From Rhizophagus irregularis (Eukaryota; Glomeromycota; Glomeromycetes; Glomerales; Glomeraceae): 64,000 bases of DNA. The stretch lies in contig NC_089431.1 of NCBI RefSeq assembly GCF_026210795.1, positions 4,154,001 through 4,218,000 of the forward strand, given 5' to 3'. The notes under the pieces were generated by a model. The model had not been told where the DNA came from and searched no databases. It worked only from the letters and a program-made list of their open reading frames with translations. This document shows, in pieces, positions 34,461 through 46,443 of this stretch; the first letter of the stretch is position 1; every line of letters starts with the position of its first letter. The position numbers and the translations under genes are program-made.

Positions 34461-36736
34461 ATGGCAAATTTAGATGAAAATAATCAAGGTGAAAGTATGG
34501 AATTATTAGGCGTGATTTATGGTATAGGAATGAACGTTAATAATATAATAGGAGTTGGTTTGTATATTTATATTTACTGATTTTAAAAAAGGAATATCAA
34601 TACTAGATTTAAAAAAATGATTTTAAAATATATATGCAGGCATTTTTACAACTCCCGGAATTGTTTGGAAACAGGTAAAAACGCCTCATGTCGTTATATT
34701 ATTATGGCTAGCCGGTGGGATTGTAAGTCTATTTGGTTCCCTTATTTATACCGAGGTAAACAACATTGTCTATATATAAATGAATTTTTTTTTAAAAAAA
34801 AAATTATGTCGATTTAACTGTTCTCTGGTTTAAAAAAAAAAAGTATGGAGCCCTACATAGAGATAATGGTGGAGAAAAAATTTATTTGGAAAAAGCATAT
34901 CCATCACCACCATTAATGGCAAGCTACCTTTTTAGCTTCATGTTCATATTGTGAGTATAATAATTATTTTCGTAAAAAAAATTTATAAACTCTCCATATA
35001 ATTAATTTATCATGGTATTATTTAGCGTGATTCGACCCGTGATTATATGCGCAGTATTACAGTCTGCTGCGCAATATACATGGTATATGTTTGTTGGAAC
35101 CTCTCCATTGGATGGAGATGACAAAATAGATCCACTCTTAAATGGTTGGCAAAACAAATTTAAACCTTACTGGTATTTATTTTAAATTTATATACAATCT
35201 GTAAATTCTTTTTATTTTCATTATTTAAAATCCTTAAATAATTTCTCTTATTCATAGGATATTGAAATTGATAGCAATTTTTTTTTTGTTATTAATAACA
35301 GGATATCATTTGTTAAATAGAAAATTGGCAAATAAGATAAATCATGGTCTTGCAATAACTAAAATGATCGTGATATTGGTAATTGCATTGGGTGGAATAT
35401 CAAAGTATCATAATAACGAAAATTGGAAGAAACCTTTAGATGATAATTCGATCAATACAGCCGTTAATTCTTATCCTATTGCAATTATTCAAATTTTATT
35501 TAGTTATAACGGATGGAACACTCTAAATTATTCTTTAGATGAATTTAGAAATCCTGAAGTAAAATTAAAACTTAGCAATATTTCTAGTATTGTAATTGTA
35601 ACGATATTATGTAAGTTTTTTTTTAAAAGTATTTTTTTTTTGAACAAAACGTTGTATCTTTTATCTAATCACTTACTTTTATCAGATTTATTGGCAAATG
35701 TTGCATTTATTACTGCTTTACCATCTGATGTTATAACAAAAACCGAACATTTTAATGAGACAATTACAGCAGATTTCTTTAAAAGTATTTTTTTTGACAG
35801 TAATGTTGCTGCAAGGGTATTATCACTTTTTGTTGTTCTTTCTGCTGTTGGTACTGCTGCAACAAGTGTTTGGAGGTATTTAGTGTAAATTTTTCATTTT
35901 TAAAAATTTTTTTTTTTTAAAAAAAAAACATATTAAAAAATTTTTTTTTGATTAGTGGATCAAGAGTTATTGTGTCAGCGGCGAAATCAAATTTTTTTCC
36001 AATCTTTTCACCACAATTAGTAAAGTGGAGAGAAAGGGAGATAAATCAGCAAGGGCAAAGAGGGGAAAATATGCGATATACTGAATATACGCCAGTTAAC
36101 GCGTTATTAGCGCAACTTGTATGGTGTATATTCATTATATTAATCGTTGGTGGATCAATACAAGTTGATAGTTTCGTGCTATTCACTTCAATAGCAACTT
36201 TTTCTGTCTGGATATTTTACATTGTTACAAGCTTGGGTTTAGTTGTAAGCATAATTCAAATTCATTTTTTTTTTTATTATTTAACATTTATTGTTATTTT
36301 TTATTCATTTTTTTTTTAAAAAAAAAATTTTTAGAAAACACGAAAAAGATATCCTGGTAACCCTCCATTCAAAGTACCACGTTCAATAATTCATTTGTTT
36401 ATAGTTTCGGGATTTCTATTTATTGCATTATCATTTGTCCCTGATAAAGAATCAATACATCCGTATATAGTTCAAATATCATTTATCTTGGTTAGTTGTA
36501 TATTTTTATTTATTGGATTTATTTGTTATTTCGGATTATTTCGACAGCAACAGCAACCGATACAACCGCAACAGATACAACTACAACCGATACAACCGCA
36601 ACAGATACAACCGCAACAGATACAACAGCAACAGATACAACCGCAACAGATACAACCGCAACAGATACAACCGCAACAGACACAGCAACAACAGATACAA
36701 CAGCAACAGATACAACAGCAACAGACACAACAATAA
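34461..36736 (+). CDS. Amino-acid permease, LAT/SLC7-like (complete, 8 exons, 566 aa)
   Basis: Exons 34461..34557, 34640..34755, 34844..34950, 35036-10 (35026)..35172, 35258..35610, 35686..35875, 35956..36244 and 36335..36736, that is, exon 4 starts at 35026. All introns are GT-AG and the phases close to 567 codons with TAA. The first membrane segment holds the APC signature (IYGIGMNVNNIIGVGIFTTP). There follow about ten further hydrophobic segments (for example VVILLWLAGGIVSLFGSLIY, LIAIFFLLLITGYHL, IVILVIALGGI, FLFIALSF). The intracellular KTRKRYPGNPPFKVP loop before the last two segments is typical of SLC7/LAT transporters such as fungal methionine-type permeases. It probably imports amino acids at the plasma membrane. 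The usual ...GSGIF... is NVNNIIGVGIF here. The C-terminus is a Q/P/I-rich repeat. Confidence 0.9.
36545..36735 (+). repeat. 15-bp coding minisatellite (QQIQP)n in permease tail
   Basis: Tandem units close to CAACAGATACAACCG, about a dozen copies, encode QQIQP/QQIQQ repeats at the very C-terminus of the permease. Unit variants differ by single bases. Long open frames on other strands and frames are shadows of the repeat. Confidence 0.9.
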
Positions 36737-39348
36737 ATACAACGGCAATAATTGTAGCATCATAGTCGACAAAATGTAGAAGAATTATAATTTATCAATC
36801 AATGGCATTATGAGTATATTATATATATTTATAGTATTTTCATTTTAGTAGTAATATATATCTATATTATATAGATTCACTGTAATTATAATAAAAATCA
36901 AATCATCATTATATACATATTATTTAATTTATAAACGACAGCTTTTGGTGTGTTAATAATCAAGATCAAAATATTAAGATCTGACCAGTAAAAGTTTAAT
37001 TGAGTGTATGGAAAGGCAAATTAGTTAATTTGACGCACATTCGAAAAGGTGTGAAAGATTTGGAGTAATAAAATCCACAAATAAGGCTGGTCAAAAGGTT
37101 TATTTAACACGTGATTTAGGGCGGAATTAGAAAAAATTCTTTGATTTAGGCCAAAACTTGATGTATACTTTAATTCCAGCTCAAATTAACTACCATACTC
37201 CGAGATTGAGTACGTATTTCTATGAATTAATTATATTATCAGGAACTAAGGAGTTTGAATATAAATTTTTGCTTGAGCATCGGGCTATTATGGCTTTCGA
37301 TTCATTACTCTCCAAATTGATCATTAAAATAAGATTTAATTTTGAGATAAGTCGAAAAAAAAAGTAGGGATTTTATATATAACACACATTCTCAAAATAA
37401 CTATTACATATTTTAAAAAAAGCGGTACTGCAGATTCTTGTGACAAGTTTTTTTTAATATAATACAATTATTCTGATTTAATCGCTGTTACGCACGTTAC
37501 GCTGAGGCGATCGATTTTTGGAAGGTTTTTATTTTTAACGCGGTACAAAATTTTACACATAATTAATTTTTTATTAAAATTTTCATGTGGATATCCAAAT
37601 TTTACGGCTAATATTAAGGTAAATATCAACTAAATTTGATACACTAATTGTATTGCCTATATTGCCTTATTTCTTTTGTTTTTTTTAACCCTATATTATC
37701 TGTATTATCTGTCCAAAAATGTTCTAAACCGATAAAAAAAAAAAGTAAAATCAGCCCAAAACTTAACCAAAAAAAGGTTCACTTAAGTGTTAAAGTTTTT
37801 TTTAACCGGTTCTTAAAAATTGCCATTTTTAAACCAGTTTTCAAACTTGTTAATCTGAAATAAATTTTTTGTTACTCAAATGATAAAATCAAAAAAAAAA
37901 AAAAGACAAAAAAAAATTCTTTGTCAAAGTAATGTATCAGTAGTGTATCGTTATAACTTTTCCTTAAAAAAAAAAAATTATTATTATTATTATTTAATTT
38001 CGAAATTAATTAATATTATTGAGGATCAAATAAATCATTTTTTACATTTTTTTAGTAATATATTATAATATATTATGTATTAAACAATTAGAAATTTCTT
38101 TGTGTGCTGATCATTCCATTTTTCTATTTTGTTATTCATATTAAGATATATATATATTATATATAATATATTTACAAAAAAAACATTTGCTTTTGTTGTA
38201 AATCAAATCTATATCAGAAAATCAAAAAAAAAAAAAAATCATTTTTTAGTACGGGTACTCCTTTTGATTATGACCTGCCGAAATACAAAATATCTTGTTT
38301 TATTGGTAAGGTGATACATGGATTTTAATGAATATTTAATAAAATTAAATAATAATAATATATAAATAATATAAATAACAAACAATAACCAAGTCACAAA
38401 AAAAAATGGGAGCCACAAACAAAAAACAAAAAAAATAGAGTTAAATATTATTCATGAGAAAAAAATAGATTTATGATAAGTTCAATTGTTTATTCGAATT
38501 TTTTTTTTCGGTTAGTCAAGATTAAATAATAACATAATAATGATTAAAGTTCAATTTTAATAATTTTTATATAAGATATTGTCAATATTTTTTATTATTA
38601 TTATCTTTTTTTTTTATTAAATCTATTTAAGAGATCGGCAGCCCGTCATACAATCACATGCGCTTTTAATATTTCGTATCCGAAACATAGAATGAAAGTA
38701 TGAAAAAAGGAAGTATCACCGAAACATTTTTTAAGTGTCATTTTTAAAGAATTCGGGGAATATAATAAAATTGTAAAAATTGTAAGGAAATACAAGGAAC
38801 AAATTAATTTAGGTTTTGTAATTATTTTACTTTTTTGTTATTATGATTATTATGATTTTTTAGTAATAAATTAAAAAAAAAAATTTTCTTTCAATTATTG
38901 GTCTGCAATATAATAACGTAGTTTTGCTAATCGGTAAAAGCGATGGTGGTACCAAAAAAAAAGAAAATTATTGTTAACAAAGAAAAAATACTATAATAGT
39001 ATAATGGATTTTTCGCGTAATGATGTCCAAGAAATAGTTAATTGGCAAGTGATTTGTCGTGATCGCGTTTATTTTTTAACACCGTCTAAAAATTGTAATT
39101 TTTAATTGAATAGATCAAAGTATGATAATAACATAAATAACGCACATATACCAATATATTATTCATCAAAAAATACCAATTTAATATAATAATAAAATAA
39201 TTAATAAAAGATTAATAATAGTAATAATAATAATTATTTCTCAATAATCTCCCACCAAATAATATTTTTTAAAAAAGATCCTAAATATCCCAAATATCTA
39301 TAATTATTTGATTCTAATAAGTAATTTCAAATGAATTCTATCAAAAAT
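36737..39348. other. Long AT-rich intergenic region
   Basis: No supported gene. Around 37095-37365 a plus-strand stretch has some protein-like flavour (YLTRDLG, then after a stop YTLIPAQINYHTPRLSTYFY) and may be an unidentified old remnant. The rest is A/T-rich, with short TA-rich palindromes at about 38140-38170 and many homopolymers. Confidence 0.35.
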
Positions 39349-41148
39349 TTAACACACCTCAAAACCAAAAGATTCGTAAAACGGGTGATAAAAATCAGAA
39401 ACTTCTTCTCGTATGATGCCTATATATTCTCGCCCATTTTGTATCAAAAATTGATCAAAATCTTGATTAAAATTTTCTATAACATATTTAAATTTGAAGT
39501 TTCTATAATCACTATTTTCATAATATCTAATTCTATTTAAAGCAAATTGTAAAATTATTCGTAAATTATCATTTCGAATCATTTGATCATTATAAAAATA
39601 TAATTCACATAATTTGTTATAGCCCATATTTTCTAATAATTTCAATAAAAAGTATGTGATGAATTCTTCTTCAACACAACAGAGATTTAAACCTAATTTC
39701 TTCAAAGAACTAGGTAATGAATTAGCGAACGCCACGATATAGTTATCATTTAGCATTGGCGGTAATTTCAATTTCAATTTAAGATGTTCTAACTCTCCCA
39801 ACACCTCCAATAACCTGATAAACAACCAAAAATCTTTAATCGGTAATTCACACGATAAATGTGTTAAATTATGACAATTTTTTCCTAATGTTGTAATGAT
39901 CGAAGTATTTATTCTACCTAAATTCAATGTTCGTAGATTTGTTTTGGTCATTATGAGTATTTTCTTAAGACCAAAAGCAACTATATCATCACTAACTGAG
40001 AATCCATTTTTTTGTTGTTGATGTTGTTGTTGATGCTCATCGTATATACAATTAATATATTCATTATCTACGCCTACACAATCTTCAACACAATAAATGT
40101 TTTTAATGTTCAATTGATTGAATCCAAACTTTTCAAATATGGGTACTCCCCTCATTTTAATATCACAAGATCCCCAATTAACATCCATCATATACTCCTC
40201 CCCTTCTTTTCTTTCAAAGATCAACGACTCCAAATTGGTGCAATTTCGTAATTGTTTGATTATACTTGCGAAATTTTTTAATTTCCCTTCAATTGTCAAA
40301 TATTTTAAATTGGTTTCCTGAGATTTAATGATTTCTCCGAATTCAAATAAATTCTCAGTAATTAAAGATTCGTTAAAAGATAAACCTTCTATTTTAAACT
40401 GATGAGCAATAAAATCGGAAATATTTTTAATGAACCGTGTGGTAAATGATATGATATTATTAGATGAAATATTAATTTTAACGAATCTAATTGAAGAAGT
40501 GTAACGAGATAAAGCAATGAATAAATCATTAAGGTTGTCCTCATCACTTTGAATACTAGGATACCTTCCTCCAACAAAATGGGTAACTTCTAAATTTATT
40601 AAACGAGATATAGAATAAACAAATTCTTTATGTTTAATAAAAAATACTCTATCATGAGAGTTTAACTTAAAATATTTCAAGGATTTCAATCGTTTCATCG
40701 ACGCAAATAATAAGTTACCAACAAGATAACTTGTATAAATAAATTTATCTTGATAATTTACTCGATAATTATATGGGTCAATTAATATTAACCACCTCTC
40801 GATTAATGATTGAAATGTTTGTGAATTAAAACTTTTCAATAATTCTGGATAATAAAAATATGTCGCTTCCGGTGATTCCAAAGGAATTCCCGTATGTAAT
40901 AAATATGATTTATCTTCATCCACTAAAGAACTGATGTATGTATTTATAATAAGAGGTGATTTTGGACTATCTAAATTTATGTGTTCAAAAGGTTTACCCC
41001 ATAATAATGGGGTCGCCAAATGACAAAAAAATCGGTTTACGAATATACAACTGTGTAATGTTTTTCTATCATTTCTAAGTTGATAAAAAATTTCATCGTA
41101 ACACTCGACGGGTATTGGACTATTTACGTTAAACTCGCTAAAGTCCAT
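39349..41148 (-). CDS. F-box/LRR-like protein (single exon, 599 aa)
   Basis: Single open frame from ATG 41148 (MDFSEFNVNSPIPVECYDEI). Residues ~12-55 form an F-box-like motif (IPVECYDEIFYQLRNDRKTL, then CIFVNRFFCHLATPLLWGKPF). The rest has loosely repeated leucine-rich segments (LKYLTIEGKL, LESLIFERKE, LRTLNLGRI, LTHLSCELP, LEHLKLKLKLP, LKKLGLNLC), so an LRR-like solenoid is likely. A His/Gln run (HQQQHQQQ) sits near residue 375. F-box proteins recruit substrates to SCF ubiquitin ligases through Skp1; the substrate is unknown. Such single-exon F-box proteins are common in these fungi. No lesions. Confidence 0.85.
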   Translation of the reverse strand: MDFSEFNVNSPIPVECYDEIFYQLRNDRKTLHSCIFVNRFFCHLATPLLWGKPFEHINLDSPKSPLIINTYISSLVDEDKSYLLHTGIPLESPEATYFYYPELLKSFNSQTFQSLIERWLILIDPYNYRVNYQDKFIYTSYLVGNLLFASMKRLKSLKYFKLNSHDRVFFIKHKEFVYSISRLINLEVTHFVGGRYPSIQSDEDNLNDLFIALSRYTSSIRFVKINISSNNIISFTTRFIKNISDFIAHQFKIEGLSFNESLITENLFEFGEIIKSQETNLKYLTIEGKLKNFASIIKQLRNCTNLESLIFERKEGEEYMMDVNWGSCDIKMRGVPIFEKFGFNQLNIKNIYCVEDCVGVDNEYINCIYDEHQQQHQQQKNGFSVSDDIVAFGLKKILIMTKTNLRTLNLGRINTSIITTLGKNCHNLTHLSCELPIKDFWLFIRLLEVLGELEHLKLKLKLPPMLNDNYIVAFANSLPSSLKKLGLNLCCVEEEFITYFLLKLLENMGYNKLCELYFYNDQMIRNDNLRIILQFALNRIRYYENSDYRNFKFKYVIENFNQDFDQFLIQNGREYIGIIREEVSDFYHPFYESFGFEVC

Positions 41149-43199
41149 TTTTTCGAAAAAAAATTTATTTAACTCGCGAAAAAAAAGAAAAAAAAAAATA
41201 GAGAAAAAGAGTTTATTTGTTTAGTAAAAATTTATTTGTTTAGTAAAAAAATTGAACAAAATGACAAAATGAACGTGAAGTTTGTTTATTTATATATGGG
41301 TGTATATTTTAAAAAAGATCAACAAATATATATATACATTTTATTGCATTTTTCACATATTTCACATAAACAAAAAAGTCACTACAAATTTGAAACTCTG
41401 AAACTCTTATCGATCATAACAAAAAAAATTTCCCACAATTGAATTATAAATATTTACAATAATATAAATAATTCACGAGGCGTAGTAACAATTTTGTTGC
41501 GGTAATAAGTTCTCCCGCAAATTTTTCAAAAAAAAAAAGTCTTACAAAAAAAAACAGCTTTTACATATCTGGAAACAAAAGACAAAATGTCAAACGTAAT
41601 GCTTGTCCACCCATGACTTACTGACCGCAGTAATAATAATGAGTTTTTTTTATCGATTCTTCGAACAAAAAAGAAGTATGATAGAATTTCAAATATTTAT
41701 TTATTTTATTTTATGTACTGTACAGTAAAAGAATGTGACTTTATAATAAACTCTAAAAAGGGATAGACCGGATAGTTCCTTTTTTAGGGGCTTAACTTTT
41801 TTTGGATCGTCAATCGTCATTTTCAGGCATCCCTTCCCATTCCTGAATTAGTTCTTGTTGTTTAAAGATCCGATCTTTCGCATAATTTGCCTCAAGTTTC
41901 ATAACTTTCATGGCTTAGTTGGCTTGGTTTAATCTAAACGTATTTAACGATAATAATTGGTATTAAAAAAAAAAATTTTTTTATATTATAAAATATAAAA
42001 CGTTTCCGTCTTATCTATTTCACAATGTTTACTTAAACAGCATTAAAAGTAGCGAAAGATTACCATATATATAATTTATTTATTTTTTTAAAAAAAAAAA
42101 TTATTTCTCCTTTCAAACTTTAAAATTGTAATGGCAATAATACATGCACTCTGTACATAGAGCAACCATAAACGTGCATGAATCTTATGAAAGATCTAAA
42201 TTTTATTCTGTATTACATAGAATACATACTAGATAGCAGCCCTTGTGAAACCCGCCAATTTTTAAAAAACCTGGAAACCTTGATGGGGAAAAAAAATAAG
42301 TACAGAGAAAGAAAAGTATAAAGAAAGCACGGCAGGAGAAATGGAGAATCTTGATATGCATAATATATTTTACAGTAAAGTCTATCAAGAATAATACCTC
42401 ATGTCTATCAAGAATGATACTTTTGCCACGAGTAGACTTGGGCAGCAGGGCAAGTCATCACAAAAACAGTAAATATTTTAACAAATTATCCATTTTAAAA
42501 GTTTGGTAAGGTAAACAACTGGCTAATACTAATCTAAGATATCAGTTTCTTGTAAAAAAAAAAATAATGTAAATAATATTTGTCAAATAAAAATTATATC
42601 ATTTCTTTTTATACGCGATGCATCGTCACTTTCCTTTTTGTCGCCACCCCCCTTAAAATGGCGATAAATAAATTAATAGTATGGTGCGTGGCACCTATAC
42701 TCTTCAAAAATATTGCATAGTTCCTAATTGTATCTAGTTTTTCAATTTATATTTTATTAAAAGATTAAACCAATTTTTATATAATTTAAGTTGTTCTCTT
42801 TTAAAAATTGGTTCACATTTTAGATTAGCTTAATTATTAAAAAAGTTATTGGGAGTCAAAAATAAGGCATGTTATTATAAATTAAGCAAATTCGGACTAA
42901 CTTTGCAGGGGTAATTACAAGGGTAATTTTATAGATTGACCAATAAAATAAGAGATCTTTTATCACGTGATAACAATGTTCAAAAATTTTTTTTAAAAAA
43001 AACGAAAAATGCCACCTTTGTCCAAAAATCAAAAGAGCGGTCACATACAATAAATGGCCAATATGATGTTAAAGAATAGTATAAAAATAATCATAAATTA
43101 ATGCTAGTTAATAATAATAACGCAAAAAAACATTATGATAGAATAATTACAATGAAATTGCTGATGTATCCAATTCTCTTTACAATAATCCAATATTTC
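41149..43199. other. Intergenic with a tiny coding-like segment
   Basis: No full gene seen. On the minus strand 41911..41810, a possible acceptor (CTAAG) is followed by ATG and 32 charged codons (MKVMKLEANYAKDRIFKQQE...EGMPENDD) ending in TGA. It could be the last exon of a small gene or a remnant, but upstream exons were not found. GC-richer pieces at 42600-42660 were not identified. Confidence 0.3.
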
Positions 43200-44290
43200 A
43201 GGTTTGGGTGATGATGGTAATGATGCATTAGTTAGTGATTTCTTTAATAAAACTGAGGATTAGAACAATGATAATGATAGTGAATGGGATAATTCAGAAG
43301 ATGTAGAAGATGAAACAAAAGAATTTGATTTAGTATGGCAAGATGATAATTAATTAGAAAAAATAAAACAAGAACCATATAAGGTAGGCAAAATACCAAA
43401 ATCAACCTGATGGCTATTATAATAAATATGGTCCAAATGGTTCATTAACTAAAGCAACAGCTGATACAAAAAAAATTACAAATTTCTTTAAAGAAAAGTG
43501 ATGCTCAGGATACTGATCAATCATTTAATTTAAACACATTAGAAGATGCTTCAAATGGTTTGGAAAGTGATATCATTAATCCATATACTTATCAAATGAC
43601 TGAAAAAATAAGAAAAATTAAAAAAATAATTAGAAAAATAACACAGTCAGTTAACAATTACAGAATACAATTATAAAAAAGCAATATTTGAATATTTTAT
43701 CCTGTTAAACAGTAATAATGGGTGTAGATAGGATTCCACTTACTTATAAGATAAGTCACCCCCAAGCCTAAGGTAAAAATCATATATAAAATTCTTTGCA
43801 GATCCTACTATAAAAGAAAATTTTATGTTACATTGTTATGATTTTGTTCCTTTTTAGCTAATTAACCAATAGAATTTAAGAAAAAAGTAAGGTAAAAACT
43901 ATTAGTAAAAGGCCAATTTTCTACGGTGACCTTTATTATAAGTAAGCGGAATCCTGTGTAGATAAATAGATATCAGTTTAAGGGTTGCACAAAAAATCTT
44001 TATTAATGGTGGTATATAGAAAGCATGAAAAATTTGAAACTTTACAAGATATTAGTTAATAAACAATGACCTTTTAGCATCTAGAGGACGTAGAAAATAT
44101 CAAAAAACAGTTAGAGTGATTGATAATGAAGATGTTGCAGAAAGATGTCATGTTTGGATCTGAAAATAAAACTTTAATACTACATCTGTTGCTTTTAAAA
44201 ATTTTATTGAATATGAATTATTTTCTGCTATTGGAATTGCTAAAAAGAAGACCATTTATAATATAAGGATTGCAATAAGATGTAAGTGAT
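43200..44290 (+). pseudogene. Decayed DDE-type transposase N-terminal remnant
   Basis: Plus-strand pieces in shifting frames. The first is acidic (DALVSDFFNKTED, DNDSEWDNSEDVEDETKEFD, LVWQDDN, then QEPYK); next come NKYGPNGSLTKATADTKKIT and KITNFFKEK. After an inserted element the frame continues as GRRKYQKTVRVIDNEDVAER, CHVWI, TTSVAFKNFIEYELF and AIGIAKKKT. This order recalls the N-terminal part of DDE-superfamily transposases that are abundant in Rhizophagus, from memory only. Stops are numerous. The catalytic part is not in the window; two TIR elements interrupt or flank it. Confidence 0.5.
43731..43955. mobile_element. Mutator-like MITE with 9-bp target duplication
   Basis: GTGTAGATA occurs at 43722..43730 and again at 43956..43964. 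The ends are inverted: left GGATTCCACTTACTTATAAG; right in reverse complement AGGATTCCGCTTACTTATAA, continuing to GTCACC. Length 225 bp, non-coding. End sequence and duplication length relate it to the elements at 11541 and 11784. It lies inside the decayed transposase remnant. Confidence 0.75.
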
Positions 44291-44683
44291 TTTATTTTTA
44301 TTTTTTTTTTTAATCGCAGTGCATTTGCAGTTTTATTAAAAAAGAAAAATAATAAGAATATGTATATAAAGTATGATTCTAAAAGCTACTCTAATATAAT
44401 TAAACTACAAATCACTCATCATATATATAGTACCCTACATGTGTACGTTCAAGTGATTATTAGATTCAGTAGGTAAATAACATTTATAATGCGTCATCTT
44501 AACCAAATAGTTCTATCTTTAAAGTTAGGTGATCACAAGACCAATGTAAGTGATTTTAAAAATAATATGCAATTATTATATATAATATTAATTTTAATAA
44601 TTATATCTATTATAAAAAAAAGGGTTTAAAGTTCTTAGTTATTTATTTCAGCAATATTATCATAAGTGGGATACCACATATAA

Positions 44684-45144
44684 TACAGTCAAATTTCAAT
44701 ATACTGAACTCATGATTTGGAAGTAAAAGTTTGGTATATAGTAGAGTTTGGTAAAGCCAATTTTTATTATATACTAAACCCCTAAGTTTTTTCAGTAAAA
44801 GTTCAGTATATAAAGAAAATCACATGATTAATATCACAATTTTGGCTAAAATTAAAGATGACTTAATTTAGGCAAAAATTAAGTGGTTCTAATTCTGGCC
44901 AAAATTAATTAATTTCAGGCAAAATTGGAAAATCATGTGATTGAGTTCAGTATATCAAAATTTTTTTACTATGTTTTATAATACGTGATGAATTAATAAA
45001 AGTTCAGTATATGTTATACAAAGTTTATATAATGTTCAGTATATCAAGATATTTTTAAATATTATGAAACTGGTTTTTAAAAAAAAGTTCAGTAAGTCGA
45101 GAGTTTATTACATCATGGGTTCGTTATATCAAGATCAGACTGTA
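44684..45144. mobile_element. pogo-like MITE, longer member
   Basis: TA-flanked, 461 bp, with ends TACAGTCAAATTTCAATATA and (reverse complement) TACAGTCTGATCTTGATATA. Inside, GTTCAGTATAT and its variants recur many times (for example 44808, 44943, 45001, 45035), which look like subterminal binding motifs. Non-coding. It is inserted near the centre of an inverted pair AAGTGGGATACCACATATAA / TTATATGTAGTATCTCACTT, so a foldback element may have been its target. Confidence 0.7.
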
Positions 45145-45159
45145 TAAATTATATTATAT

Positions 45160-45510
45160 GTAGTATCTCACTTACCTTAGATTATAGTATCATATGTAAT
45201 CTAAATATTACATATAATATGAATACCACATATAATCTAAATATCACATGTAATTTAAATATCACATATAATCTGAATATCACATATGATCTTACATATG
45301 ATCTAAATGATGTGATCTAATTACCATATATAATCTAAATAATATGGTTTAAATACCACATATAATCTAACATTTTATTATTTTTTATATTGCTTTTATG
45401 TTCTAACTATGTCTTTAAGTCTTTCTTGATATTCATATTTTTATGCTAATATACTTTTTATTACCACAATATAATCTAATTACCACACATATATAATCTA
45501 AATATCACGG
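45160..45510. repeat. Tandem repeat, about 18-bp unit
   Basis: A dozen or so degenerate copies of a unit close to CACATATAATCTAAATAT, interrupted by a unique segment (about 45370-45460). No coding sense. Confidence 0.7.
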
Positions 45511-46443
45511 TTTTCTTTTTATTTCTGAATTGTTTATATACTAAATTCTATAACTAGGAAACGGGAACCGTTGTAAGTCCAGAACGAAAAACTAAAATTT
45601 GCCGATTTCATTGGGTGACGATCACATGGCGGACAGAGAAACTCACGTGATCGATTTTTTTTCATAGTGCGTAGACATATATTGTCCTTCGCTTCGCTCT
45701 GGACAATAAAGTTGTTGACCTTTTGTAGTTGTTTAGATACCTAATTTTATGTTGAGATGCTGACTTCTTGCACCTAATTGGGTGCTGGATTCTATATTGG
45801 AGTACTTACTCTTTGTGAGCATAGCAGACATGCTCATATCACCTTACTGATTATTTACTGATTACTAGATTCTGCAAAATATCTGATTCGATTTGAATCC
45901 GTGAATTAGATCTGAATCAGATCTGGATCAAATCATTAATTTATAATCCATAAATCTGATTAGACCAAAAAATAATGATCCGATTTGAATTGGATTAGAT
46001 CTGAATCAGATCTGAATCACATTTTGAATCATTTGAATCAAGCAATAATAGCTATCCGAAAATTTTTTTTAATCCAAGAAAAATGTTTTATTTAACAATT
46101 TAACAGAAATAACATTTTTTCTTTAGAACTCTTAAAAAAACCAATTTTTTTTTAAAAAAAATCTCACTAACTCTTTAAAAAAGAGTTTCTGTAAAAAATG
46201 AGAAGGAACGTCACGAGTCTAATGATAACAAATTGGCAACCAATCAGATGCTAATAGCCTTTCTTATTGGACTCTGACCATTTTTATGAATGCCAATTGT
46301 GGTCAATTAATGGCGCAAATCAAGATAAAATCGGAATGCAATATTGGCATTAAATGGGAGAACTAATTTATATATATCAGAATTTACCAATAATATTAAA
46401 TTGTTAAAATCAATTGCATTTAATAAGTAAATTTATATAAATA

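Noticed and set aside
36496-36779. Long open frames rich in DTTAT, NRYNRN, VAVVS or LLLYL on both strands
   Set aside because: They are shadows of the 15-bp minisatellite that encodes the permease tail; only the QQIQP frame continues the spliced gene.
40012-40321. Plus-strand frames inside the F-box gene
   Set aside because: Antisense shadows of an intact 599-codon gene.
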